In this document: piece after piece, positions 51,304 through 60,151 of the stretch | Numbering within the stretch: the first letter of the stretch is position 1 | Layout: every line of letters begins with the position of its first letter | Source: Nonlabens dokdonensis DSW-6 | GTDB lineage: Bacteria > Bacteroidota > Bacteroidia > Flavobacteriales > Flavobacteriaceae | Reading direction: 5' to 3' | NCBI RefSeq assembly: GCF_000332115.1 | Contig: NC_020156.1 | Span: 1,302,001-1,366,000 of the forward strand | Length of the DNA stretch: 64,000 bases | Notes under the pieces: model-generated | Databases searched by the model: none | What the model was told of the DNA's origin: nothing | Seen by the model: only the letters and a program-made list of their open reading frames with translations | Position numbers and translations under genes: made by a program

Positions 51304-53653
51304 AGCACAAATCGCAAAAGAAAAAGAAGGGAAAAAGAAAAATATTTCTTTATTCTGGAAGATGTATGCCATAGGTGTAGGACTTCTCGTTTTACTTTTT
51401 CTACTGGCAGGATGGGGAATTTTTGGCGATTTACCAGACCACACAGCTTTAGAGAATCCGCAAACGGAGCTGGCAACTGAGATTGTAACTGCTGATGGGA
51501 AAACATTAGGAACCTTTTTTACTGACAATAGAAAACCCATAAAATACGATGATTTACCGCAGCATCTTATTGATGCATTAGTTTCTACCGAAGACGAGCG
51601 CTTTTGGGATCACAGTGGTATTGATGGCTATGGTACGGCTAGAGCAGTTGCTTATTTAGGACAAAAAGGAGGAGCTAGTACGATCACACAGCAACTAGCT
51701 AAACTCTATTTTACTGATACAGCAAGTAAAAATATAGTGGAGCGTATCATTCAAAAGTCTAGAGAGTGGATTATTACTTCCAGACTAGAGCAGCAGTATA
51801 CTAAGAAAGAAATAATTACACAGTATTTAAATGAGTTTGATTTTTTATATCAAGCCATAGGTATTCGTAGTGCTGCAAATATTTATTTTAATAAAGAACC
51901 TAGAGAGTTAAGTGTTTCAGAAAGCGCAGTTTTAGTTTCTATGCTCAAGAATCCATGGCTGTACAATCCAAGAAGAGAGAGTAGAAAAGAACAAGTTTTG
52001 ACACGCCGTAATCAAGTTTTCGTTCAAATGGTTCGTAATAATAAAATGACTGAAGCTACTAAAGATAGCCTGAAACAATTACCGGTTAAGATCAACTACA
52101 ACTCAGCAGATCATAATGAAGGTATGGGAACTTACTTCAGAGAAAATTTGCGTTCTTGGTTAAAGGATTGGGCAAAAGATCACATCAATCCAGATACAGA
52201 AAAGCCTTATAACCTTTACAATGATGGACTCAAAATCAATGTTACCATAGACTCTAGAATGCAAAAAATGGCTGAAGAAGCTGTTTATGCTCATATGGAA
52301 CGACTTCAAGCAGAGTTTGATCATCAACAAAAGCGCAATAAAACAGCTCCATTTACAGATCTTTCAGATTCTCAAATTGAAACCTCGATGAAAAACGCTA
52401 TGAAAAGATCAGAGCGATGGAGAGAAATGAAGAAAAAAGGAATCGCTGAAGAAGCTATCATTAAGAGTTTCAATGTAAAAACAGACATGACCATCTTTGA
52501 CTGGAAAGCGGAGTTCAGAGAACGCGATACTATCATGACGCCTATGGATTCCATACGTTATTACAAACAGTTTTTACATACCGGATTGATGTCTTTAGAG
52601 CCACAAACAGGTCATGTAAAAGCATGGGTAGGTGGTATTAATCACAAACATTTTAAATTTGATCACGTAGAGTTAGGAAAGCGTCAGGCAGGATCTACTT
52701 TTAAGCCTTTCTTATATTCTACAGCCATAGATTTATTGCACTATAGTCCGTGTAAAGAATATCCTGATGGTGAATACACTATTCCTGCTGGGAAGCATGG
52801 CAACGCTAAAGACTGGACACCTAAGGATTCCGGTGGTGATTATGGTAATATTATGAGCTTGCAAGAGGCTCTTGCCAAATCAAAAAACACAATCTCTGCA
52901 AGGTTGATGGATGAAGTAGGACCTCAACCAGTTATTGATCGTGCAGAACAATTAGGAATCGATGTTTCAAACATTGACGCAGTACCATCATTAGCATTAG
53001 GAACTGCAGATGTAAGTCTTTACGAAATGGTTGCTGCCTATGGTGTTTTTGCAAATGGTGGTATTTATAATAAACCAGTTTTAGTTACAAGTATTGAAGA
53101 TAAAAACGGAACGATTCTTTATCAGTACATGCCAGAAAGCAAAGACGTTATGAATCCAGAAACGGCTTATGTAACAGTTAACCTTATGGAAGGTGTAACC
53201 AGAATAGGTAGTGGGGCAAAACTAAGAGGTAATAGCTCTTGGGCAGCAAATAGTACTTTTTATAAAGAGGTGATTACCGATTATCCTTATGATTTTAAAA
53301 ATGATATTGCTGGTAAAACAGGAACTACACAAAACAATAGTGATGGCTGGTTTATGGGATTGGTTCCTAACTTAGTAACTGGTGTTTGGGTAGGAGCAGA
53401 CGATCGATCAGTTCATTTTAAAACTACAAAATACGGTCAAGGAGCTACTATGGCACTACCTATTTGGGGAAGTTATATGAAACGCGTCTATGCAGATGAA
53501 ACGCTAGAGGTTTCTAAAGAACCTTTTGAAAAACCTGAAAACCTGACTATCGAGACAGATTGTGAGGAATACAAAAAAAGTAAAGGTAGTGATGGCTTAA
53601 ATAACAGCGATCAGCCAGGTGATGATGTTTCCAAGGAATTAGACATGTTATAA
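51290..53653 (+). CDS. mrcA: penicillin-binding protein 1A, bifunctional
   Basis: This 787-residue bifunctional enzyme polymerises and crosslinks peptidoglycan. A short cytosolic basic part is followed by one membrane span (about residues 24-44). The GT51 domain has STEDERFWDHSGID and ASTITQQLAK; the transpeptidase domain has the SxxK at GSTFKPF (near 468), SKN at about 530 and KTGT at GKTGTTQ (near 675). It overlaps gldH by 14 bases and the exonuclease by 1. The PSP1-gldH-PBP1A order is seen in other flavobacteria as I recall. Confidence 0.96.
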   Translation: MAATKAQIAKEKEGKKKNISLFWKMYAIGVGLLVLLFLLAGWGIFGDLPDHTALENPQTELATEIVTADGKTLGTFFTDNRKPIKYDDLPQHLIDALVSTEDERFWDHSGIDGYGTARAVAYLGQKGGASTITQQLAKLYFTDTASKNIVERIIQKSREWIITSRLEQQYTKKEIITQYLNEFDFLYQAIGIRSAANIYFNKEPRELSVSESAVLVSMLKNPWLYNPRRESRKEQVLTRRNQVFVQMVRNNKMTEATKDSLKQLPVKINYNSADHNEGMGTYFRENLRSWLKDWAKDHINPDTEKPYNLYNDGLKINVTIDSRMQKMAEEAVYAHMERLQAEFDHQQKRNKTAPFTDLSDSQIETSMKNAMKRSERWREMKKKGIAEEAIIKSFNVKTDMTIFDWKAEFRERDTIMTPMDSIRYYKQFLHTGLMSLEPQTGHVKAWVGGINHKHFKFDHVELGKRQAGSTFKPFLYSTAIDLLHYSPCKEYPDGEYTIPAGKHGNAKDWTPKDSGGDYGNIMSLQEALAKSKNTISARLMDEVGPQPVIDRAEQLGIDVSNIDAVPSLALGTADVSLYEMVAAYGVFANGGIYNKPVLVTSIEDKNGTILYQYMPESKDVMNPETAYVTVNLMEGVTRIGSGAKLRGNSSWAANSTFYKEVITDYPYDFKNDIAGKTGTTQNNSDGWFMGLVPNLVTGVWVGADDRSVHFKTTKYGQGATMALPIWGSYMKRVYADETLEVSKEPFEKPENLTIETDCEEYKKSKGSDGLNNSDQPGDDVSKELDML

Positions 53654-54363
53654 TGATTTCAAAACTCTCTTTAGATAATATTTTGTTTCTAGATATAGAA
53701 ACTGTACCTCAGTACGAGAGTTTTAACCAATTAGAAGAAATAGATCAGCAACTTTATGCTGATAAAACGAAGTATCAACGTAATGAAGAATATACACCAG
53801 CAGAGTTCTACGACCGAGCTGGCATCTGGGCAGAATTTGGTAAAATCGTTTGCATATCAGTTGGCTTCTTTGTTAATCGAGATGGACAACAATTTAGAAC
53901 TCGTAGTTTTACAGGAGAAGAAAAGCACCTTTTAGAGGAGTTTTCAAGCTTATTAAAAGAGCATTTTTCTCATAGAAATCATTTGCTTTGTGCTCATAAC
54001 GGTAAAGAATTTGACTTTCCATACATCGCAAGAAGAATGATTATTTTAGGAGTTGAGATTCCTGCAAAACTTAATTTATTTGGTAAAAAGCCTTGGGAAG
54101 TTCCTCATTTAGATACGTTAGAGTTGTGGAAATTTGGTGATTATAAACATTATACCAGCTTAAAATTATTAACACGCATATTAGATATCCCATCTCCTAA
54201 AGATGATATTGACGGCTCACAAGTAAGAGACGTGTTTTATGTCGATCAAGATATCCAGCGCATTGCAAACTATTGTGAGAAAGATGTGGTAGCGGTAGCA
54301 CAAATAGTTCTTAAACTACGTAAAGAACCTATCCTTAATGATGACCAGATCATCTCAAAATAA
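53653..54363 (+). CDS. predicted 3'-5' exonuclease, DnaQ/PolB-like DEDD type
   Basis: The 236-residue protein has the DEDD exonuclease motifs: ILFLDIETVP (motif I Asp and Glu), LLCAHNGKEFDFPYIARRM (motif II Asp), and NYCEKDVVAVAQIV (motif III Asp). It resembles the small family of predicted PolB-like 3'-5' exonucleases found in Bacteroidota. It should act on DNA or RNA in the cytoplasm. Its ATG overlaps the PBP1A stop by one base and it overlaps the following ABC gene by 26 bases, so it is probably coupled to both. Confidence 0.9.
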   Translation: MISKLSLDNILFLDIETVPQYESFNQLEEIDQQLYADKTKYQRNEEYTPAEFYDRAGIWAEFGKIVCISVGFFVNRDGQQFRTRSFTGEEKHLLEEFSSLLKEHFSHRNHLLCAHNGKEFDFPYIARRMIILGVEIPAKLNLFGKKPWEVPHLDTLELWKFGDYKHYTSLKLLTRILDIPSPKDDIDGSQVRDVFYVDQDIQRIANYCEKDVVAVAQIVLKLRKEPILNDDQIISK

Positions 54364-56038
54364 TATCATTGCCTCCATAAAAGGTCTCAACGTCTCTTTT
54401 TCAAATGGGAAACAAAAGACTCAAGTATTGCATGATATCAACTTTGATATTTTTCAAAATGAAATACTAGCCGTAGTTGGAGAATCTGGTAGTGGTAAGT
54501 CGGTTACTAGTAAGGCTTTGATGGGTTTGTTACCTGTTAAAGCAGCTAACATCAACGCCCAGGAACTCACTTTACTAGGAAGAGACTTATTAAAAGTGAG
54601 AGGTTCGGACTGGTCTCGCTTTCGCGGAAGCGAGATAAGCATGATCTTTCAAGAACCTATGAGCTCTCTCAACCCTACTATCACCTGCGGGAAACAAGTA
54701 ATTGAGGTATTGCAACAACATCAATCAATAAGTAATGTAGCGGCTAGAAAAGAAGTATTGCGACTGTTTGAAAAAGTAAAACTTCCTATTCCTGAAACAA
54801 CATTTGATAAATTTCCTCACGAGATAAGTGGTGGACAAATGCAACGTGTTATGATAGCGATGGCAATCGCTTGTAAACCTAAATTACTCATTGCAGATGA
54901 GCCTACGACTGCTCTTGATGTCACAGTGCAAAAGGAAATTATTAACCTGCTTAAAGAATTACAAGAAGAATATGGAATGAGTATTCTTTTTATTTCACAT
55001 GATTTATCCTTGGTAAAGTCTATTGCAGATCGCATTCTAGTCATGTATCAAGGTAGAATTGTGGAGCAAGGAGAAAGTGAAGTAGTTTTTGAATCGCCTA
55101 AAGAACTGTATACGAGAGCGCTGATAGCTTCCAGACCTAGTACAACTGTAAGAGTCAAAAAGCTGCCTACTATCTCAGATTTTATAGAAGGTACGGTAGA
55201 AGATGAAGTTATCACGCCTACCACTCGTAAAGAACTGCATACCGTGATTTATAATCAAGAGCCTTTATTAGAAGTAAAAGAAGTTGTCAAGGATTTTAAG
55301 CTTAAGAAAGGGATTTTTGAAAAGCAACAATTCTTTAGAGCAGTAGATCGAGTTAGTTTTGACTTATTTGCTGGCGAGAGCTTAGGATTAGTAGGAGAAA
55401 GTGGATGCGGTAAAAGTACATTAGGCAACCTCATCTTACGACTTATTGATACTACCAGCGGAAACATTATTTACCGTAACCGTGATATTACTCATCTAAA
55501 AGGTAAAGAATTACGCGAGCTGCGAAAAGAGATTCAAATTATCTTTCAAGATCCATTTGCTTCTTTGAATCCGAGATTAACGGTAGGACAAGCTATTATC
55601 GAGCCTATGAAATGGCATGGAATAGGAAAAAATAACGCCCATAGAAAAGAGAAAGTCCTTCATCTTCTTAAACGAGTAGGACTTACAGAGGAACATTATA
55701 ATAGATATCCTCATGAATTTAGTGGTGGTCAAAGACAGCGTATAGGAATCGCAAGAACGGTCGCTTTAGAGCCTAAATTAATTGTATGTGATGAAAGTGT
55801 GAGTGCACTTGATATATCAGTTCAAGCACAGGTTTTGAATTTGCTCAATGAATTTAAAGCAGATTTTGGATTCTCTTATTTATTTATCTCTCACGACCTG
55901 GCTGTTGTAAAATACTTTTGCGATCAAGTCATCGTCATGAACAAAGGGAAAATAGAAGAAAAAAATGAAGCCGATGCTTTGTATGCAAATCCGCAAAGTG
56001 ACTATACCAAGAAATTGATTGCCGCTATTCCTGAGTGA
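54338..56038 (+). CDS. fused double ABC ATPase, dipeptide/oligopeptide-importer type
   Basis: The 566-residue protein is a fusion of two Opp/Dpp-type ATPases. Domain 1: Walker A GESGSGKSVTS, signature ISGGQMQRVMIA, Walker B LLIADEPTTALD. Domain 2: GESGCGKST, FSGGQRQRIGIAR, LIVCDESVSALD. The 1-1.5 kb around shows no permease or substrate-binding gene, so it is an orphan ATPase pair; its membrane partner must be elsewhere. The start ATGATG (54338/54341) lies inside the exonuclease gene. An imperfect palindrome copy (54617-54632) encodes RFRGS just before EISMIFQEP. Confidence 0.93.
   Translation: MMTRSSQNNIIASIKGLNVSFSNGKQKTQVLHDINFDIFQNEILAVVGESGSGKSVTSKALMGLLPVKAANINAQELTLLGRDLLKVRGSDWSRFRGSEISMIFQEPMSSLNPTITCGKQVIEVLQQHQSISNVAARKEVLRLFEKVKLPIPETTFDKFPHEISGGQMQRVMIAMAIACKPKLLIADEPTTALDVTVQKEIINLLKELQEEYGMSILFISHDLSLVKSIADRILVMYQGRIVEQGESEVVFESPKELYTRALIASRPSTTVRVKKLPTISDFIEGTVEDEVITPTTRKELHTVIYNQEPLLEVKEVVKDFKLKKGIFEKQQFFRAVDRVSFDLFAGESLGLVGESGCGKSTLGNLILRLIDTTSGNIIYRNRDITHLKGKELRELRKEIQIIFQDPFASLNPRLTVGQAIIEPMKWHGIGKNNAHRKEKVLHLLKRVGLTEEHYNRYPHEFSGGQRQRIGIARTVALEPKLIVCDESVSALDISVQAQVLNLLNEFKADFGFSYLFISHDLAVVKYFCDQVIVMNKGKIEEKNEADALYANPQSDYTKKLIAAIPE
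54617..54632. repeat. palindrome copy 14, one substitution (coding, RFRGS)
   Basis: CGCTTTCGCGGAAGCG. The substitution changes the Glu codon to Gly, which matches the conserved RG of Opp-type ATPases. Confidence 0.85.
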
Positions 56039-56135
56039 TTTGATCTTTAATCTAATAATGCTAGACTTATCAATAACAATTGAGACCTGCGCTTTAGATT
56101 CATAACTATTTGCTATTTAAAAGTATATAAAAAAC

Positions 56136-56168
56136 AAAACCTCATAATCAATTGATTATGAGGTTTTT
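56136..56168 (+). terminator. terminator after the double ABC gene
   Basis: A perfect 32-base palindrome centred on CAATTG with arms beginning AAAACCTCATAATC, plus a further T. It can work from both strands, including for the tRNA cluster on the minus strand. Confidence 0.85.
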
Positions 56169-56169
56169 G

Positions 56170-56181
56170 TACTCGAGACGG
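56170..56181. repeat. partial duplicate of the tRNA-Leu 3' end
   Basis: TACTCGAGACGG repeats the tRNA-Leu 3'-end bases at 56281-56292 in the same orientation, 111 bases away. This could be an integration scar or chance duplication. Confidence 0.5.
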
Positions 56182-56205
56182 TTACCGCGTCAAGCGCGGC
56201 AGTAA
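56182..56205. repeat. REP-like hairpin with TCAAG loop, second element
   Basis: CCGCG and CGCGG pair around TCAAG, with weaker outer TTA/TAA pairing. It shares the loop with 14322-14342. Confidence 0.5.
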
Positions 56206-56243
56206 ACACTGCGTCCCTTTTGTGGGATGTAAAATTTTGGACA

Positions 56244-56275
56244 TAAAAAAAGGTCTATCAATTAAGACAGACCTT
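56244..56275 (-). terminator. terminator of the tRNA-Gly/tRNA-Leu transcript
   Basis: AAGGTCT (56250-56256) pairs with AGACCTT (56269-56275); an A-run beyond the stem gives the minus-strand U-tract just after tRNA-Leu. Confidence 0.7.
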
Positions 56276-56280
56276 CTTGG

Positions 56281-56366
56281 TACTCGAGACGGGACTTGAA
56301 CCCGTACGGGCATTACTACCCATTGGATTTTAAGTCCAACGTGTCTACCAATTCCACCACTCGAGC
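56281..56366 (-). tRNA. tRNA-Leu (TAA anticodon)
   Basis: On the minus strand the acceptor GCTCGAG pairs with CTCGAGT (one G-U). The anticodon arm TTGGA-CTTAAAA-TCCAA has anticodon TAA, the long variable arm is typical of leucine tRNA, and the T-arm is ACGGG-TTCAAGT-CCCGT. Length 86. CCA not encoded. Confidence 0.93.
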
Positions 56367-56425
56367 GATTGTGCCAGCGGCACATCATTGGTATTTATAA
56401 AATCTGAAAAAAGAACAGTTTTTAG

Positions 56426-56497
56426 AGCGAAAGACGAGATTTGAACTCGCGACCTCCACCTTGGCAAGGTGATGCTCTACCCCTGAGCTACTTTCGC
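56426..56497 (-). tRNA. tRNA-Gly (GCC anticodon)
   Basis: On the minus strand the acceptor GCGAAAG pairs with CTTTCGC. The anticodon loop is TTGCCAA with anticodon GCC, and the T-loop is TTCAAAT. Length 72. It lies 59 bases upstream of tRNA-Leu on the same strand and is probably cotranscribed. Confidence 0.93.
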
Positions 56498-56582
56498 AAT
56501 TGCTTTAAAAGTCAAAAGCATTTCAAAGCGGTTGCAAATTTAACAACTTTCCTTATAATGCAAAGGAAAAAGCAGAAAATTA

Positions 56583-59198
56583 TCAGCTGTTAGTGCCTTT
56601 TTTTATCAGCATGCGTTTTATTTCATTGAGTTTCATCAACGCTTCTACTGGAGTAAGCGTATTTATATCTACTTGAAGGATTTCTTCTTTGATATTTTCT
56701 AGTAATGGATCGTCTAAATTGAAAAAGCTAAGTTGCATTTCTTCTTCTTGAAGGTCCTTCATAGCTTCTTTAGAATCTTCTTGCTTATGTGTTTTTTCTA
56801 GGCGTTTTAAAATTTTATTTGCTTTTGAAATTACTTGTTGCGGCATTCCTGCCATTTTTGCTACATGGATTCCAAAACTGTGATGACTACCTCCAGAAAC
56901 TAATTTACGCATAAAAAGCACCTTATCTTTCAGTTCTTTTACTTCTACATTAAAGTTTTTAATGCGATCAAATTGTGAAGTCATCTCATTCAACTCGTGA
57001 TAATGAGTTGCAAAAAGGGTCTTAGGACTGGATGGATGTTCATGAAGATATTCTGTAATGGCCCATGCTATAGAAATACCATCGTAAGTGCTAGTTCCTC
57101 GACCTATTTCATCTAATAACACAAGACTCTTCTCGCTGATATTATTCAGAATACTGGCACTTTCATTCATTTCTGTCATGAAGGTAGATTCTCCTTGAGA
57201 AATGTTATCACTAGCACCTACACGAGTAAAAATTTTATCTACTATTCCCATTTTTACTTCTTCGGCAGGAACAAAGCTTCCTATTTGAGCGAGCAGAACA
57301 ATCAAAGCAGTTTGTCGTAGAATAGCGCTTTTACCGCTCATGTTAGGACCGGTAATCATGATGATTTGTTGTGAGTCTCGATCTAGTTGTACATCATTAG
57401 GAATGTAAGGTTGATCTGCAGGTAGCATTTTCTCAATTACTGGATGTCTTCCACCTTTAATTTCTAACGCGTCATTATCTAGAATTTCTGGCCTTACATA
57501 ATTTGAAGTAATCGCATGCAAAGCAAAAGAAATCAAACAATCTAATTGTCCTATCAATTGCGAATTATTCTGAATTGTTTTTATAGAAGGAAGAATTTCT
57601 CTCACCACATTTTCAAATAATTCTTGTTGCAATGCATTAATGCGTTCTTCGGCACCTAGTATTTTACCTTCATATTCTTTTAACTCTTCCGTGATGTAAC
57701 GCTCTGCATTTACCAGAGTTTGTTTTCTAGTCCACTCTGCAGGGACTTTATCTTTATGTGTGTTTCTTACTTCAATGTAATATCCGAATACATTATTACT
57801 CGATATTTTTAAACTTGTTATTCCAGTTTCTTCACTATGTCTAGCGAGCATATTATCGAGGTAATCTTTACCTGAAGTGGCAAGACCTCTTAACTCATCT
57901 AACTCTGTATTATAACCTTGTGCAATAGTGTCACCTTTTAAAATATTCACAGGAGCATTTTCATCTATGGCTTTTTTGAAGAGTTCAATAAGATGAAGAC
58001 AAGGATTGAGACTTTCTCCTATGATGTTAAGCGCTTTATTATCAGACGCTAGCGCTTTTTCCTTGATAGGAATAATGGCTTCTAGACTATTTTTAAGTTG
58101 AACCACTTCTCTAGGACATATTTTACCAACGGCAACTTTAGAAATTAAACGTTCTAAATCGCTCATGCGTTTTAAATACGATTTGATTTCTTCTTGTTGT
58201 TCTTGCGAGGCAGTAAAAAACTCTACTACGTCATGACGTTTTTTAATTTGAGCAGGATCTTTTAATGGAAATGCCATCCATCTTTTAAGCATGCGTCCAC
58301 CCATCGCTGTGGTGGTTTTATCAATTACGTCAATTAAAGTTACCGCACCTTGACTTAATGGTGTGTATAATTCCAGATTGCGAACGGTAAAACGATCCAT
58401 CCAAACAAAATTATCATCTTCAATACGTGATATATTTGAAATATGATCAATCTTATCGTGTTGTGTCTCTTCTAGGTAATGTAGAATTGCACCTGCTGAA
58501 ATCAGTGCTTGATCTAATTTTTCTACTCCAAAACCTTTCAAAGAATTGACTTTAAAATGGCTCAATAATGAGTTTTTAGCAAAGTCTATTTGAAATACCC
58601 AATCTTCTAAATGAAAGAAAGGCAAATCATAAGGAAACTCTTGAGCTAAAGTTTTCTTATCGCTCCTAGTGACTAATAACTCGCTAGGACTGAAGTTTTG
58701 CAACAATTTATCTGCTTCTTCTTTGGAACCTTGAGAAACTAAAAATTCTCCTGTAGAAATATCCAAAAAAGCGACACCATAAACATTTCTATTAACTGAA
58801 AGCGCTGCAAGAAAATTATTAGTTTTAGAACTTAAAACTTCATCATTGAGCGCAACTCCTGGTGTGATTAGTTCGGTAACACCTCGTTTTACAATGGTTT
58901 TAGTTTGCTTGGGATCTTCTAATTGATCGCATATTGCGACACGCTCTCCTGCACGGACCAGTTTAGGCAAATACGTGTTTAAAGAATGGTGTGGAAAACC
59001 TGCCAACTCGATTTGATCACCACCATTATTACGAGCCGTAAGAACGATATTCAGTATGCGTGCTGTTTTTACCGCATCTTCACCAAAGGTCTCATAAAAA
59101 TCTCCAACACGGAAAAGCAGCAACGCATCAGGATATTTCATCTTGATTTTATTGTACTGCTGCATTAAAGGAGTGACCTTCTTTGATTTTGATGCCAA
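56583..59198 (-). CDS. mutS: DNA mismatch repair protein MutS
   Basis: The 871-residue protein is full length. It has the mismatch-reading Phe-X-Glu in FRVGDFYETFGEDA (about residue 38), the connector, lever and clamp domains, then the ATPase with Walker A TGPNMSGKSAILRQ, the ABC-like STFMTEMNESASIL signature, Walker B LVLLDEIGRGTSTYDG and FATHYHEL. It recognises mismatches and starts repair with MutL, not present here. The C-terminal region after residue 800 carries the tetramerisation helices. It is followed by the tRNA cluster. Confidence 0.98.
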   Translation of the reverse strand: MASKSKKVTPLMQQYNKIKMKYPDALLLFRVGDFYETFGEDAVKTARILNIVLTARNNGGDQIELAGFPHHSLNTYLPKLVRAGERVAICDQLEDPKQTKTIVKRGVTELITPGVALNDEVLSSKTNNFLAALSVNRNVYGVAFLDISTGEFLVSQGSKEEADKLLQNFSPSELLVTRSDKKTLAQEFPYDLPFFHLEDWVFQIDFAKNSLLSHFKVNSLKGFGVEKLDQALISAGAILHYLEETQHDKIDHISNISRIEDDNFVWMDRFTVRNLELYTPLSQGAVTLIDVIDKTTTAMGGRMLKRWMAFPLKDPAQIKKRHDVVEFFTASQEQQEEIKSYLKRMSDLERLISKVAVGKICPREVVQLKNSLEAIIPIKEKALASDNKALNIIGESLNPCLHLIELFKKAIDENAPVNILKGDTIAQGYNTELDELRGLATSGKDYLDNMLARHSEETGITSLKISSNNVFGYYIEVRNTHKDKVPAEWTRKQTLVNAERYITEELKEYEGKILGAEERINALQQELFENVVREILPSIKTIQNNSQLIGQLDCLISFALHAITSNYVRPEILDNDALEIKGGRHPVIEKMLPADQPYIPNDVQLDRDSQQIIMITGPNMSGKSAILRQTALIVLLAQIGSFVPAEEVKMGIVDKIFTRVGASDNISQGESTFMTEMNESASILNNISEKSLVLLDEIGRGTSTYDGISIAWAITEYLHEHPSSPKTLFATHYHELNEMTSQFDRIKNFNVEVKELKDKVLFMRKLVSGGSHHSFGIHVAKMAGMPQQVISKANKILKRLEKTHKQEDSKEAMKDLQEEEMQLSFFNLDDPLLENIKEEILQVDINTLTPVEALMKLNEIKRMLIKKGTNS

Positions 59199-59280
59199 AA
59201 CGATACTTTTTTAGGAGTATCAAAAGTACGATTTAGCCTTATTCAAAAGGCTTATTCTATCTCATGTTTTTCAACAAGTT

Positions 59281-60069
59281 CTAATCAAATAGCCCTATGA
59301 CATCAACAGGTAACTGTGCGTGCCATTCTTTGCCATAGTTCCTATTGAGAAAAAGAGCTACATGGTAATTGTGTTGTTTTGCTTTCGCGAAAGCGAGATC
59401 ATTTAAATCACCAGTCATGAATTGAAAGTCTATATCATATCTAGTCGAAAATGCCTTTACCTGTTTTGGATTTATAAATTCAGTAGCGTAGCAATAGAAA
59501 AACGACTTTTTTGGTTCTTCTTTAGCTGGCTTGTTTTGAATATTTTCAAAAGACGCTGAGGCTAAAAATGCAAATTGATCCTTTTTAGATATGATAGTAT
59601 TGTATTCTAATTTACAGTATTCATTATCACAAAATTGAGCTTTGTAAAGGTCATTGTGCTTGTTACTTTTTGTTGATAAATCTAACTTATAAATGGAACC
59701 TATTTTGGGTGTAACATCTATCATTATTTTGGGAGATGCGTGGCTTTTTACAAGCTGATGCATATAAATAACTTGATGGATGGCTGCATTTTCTGGTGAG
59801 TTCTTTTTTTCAATAATTATAATGGGAAAAGGAACACCTACCACATATTCATTTTTACCTTTTACAGCAATGTAGTTGTTTTTTTGATCAATAATCGCAT
59901 GAATTTCTTTAAGTACATGACCATCTCTAGGAAGGTAGGACAAGTTGTAAACATCAAATTCCTCAATAGAAAAATGCAATTCAAAAGAAAAGGCACCTGA
60001 AGAAGATGCCTGACCTTGAACCGTCCAAGAGTAAAAAAATAGTGCTGATAAAAGAAAAAGATATTTCAC
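59281..60069 (-). CDS. exported protein of unknown function
   Basis: The 262-residue protein has a signal peptide (KYLFLLSALFFYSWTVQGQ) and a beta-rich mature part with FSFELHFSIEEFDVYNLSYL and ISKKDQFAFLASASF segments. No family recognised. Palindrome copy 15 encodes NDLAFAKAKQHNYH near the C-terminus, a helix-like stretch where the insertion seems tolerated. It lies 82 bases upstream of mutS on the same strand, which is likely coincidental. Confidence in coding is good because of the signal peptide and codon use like its neighbours. Confidence 0.6.
   Translation of the reverse strand: MKYLFLLSALFFYSWTVQGQASSSGAFSFELHFSIEEFDVYNLSYLPRDGHVLKEIHAIIDQKNNYIAVKGKNEYVVGVPFPIIIIEKKNSPENAAIHQVIYMHQLVKSHASPKIMIDVTPKIGSIYKLDLSTKSNKHNDLYKAQFCDNEYCKLEYNTIISKKDQFAFLASASFENIQNKPAKEEPKKSFFYCYATEFINPKQVKAFSTRYDIDFQFMTGDLNDLAFAKAKQHNYHVALFLNRNYGKEWHAQLPVDVIGLFD
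59381..59395. repeat. GCTTTCGCGAAAGCG palindrome, copy 15 (coding, AFAKA)
   Basis: The 14-base core is perfect; the left outer C is T. Read as LAFAKAK in the 262-residue exported protein. Confidence 0.92.
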
Positions 60070-60151
60070 TTATATATTTTAAATATGGTTCCTGATTTAG
60101 TTTATAAAACAAATCGCTCAGTGTCCTTAAAAAGTAACACTATTTCACTGT

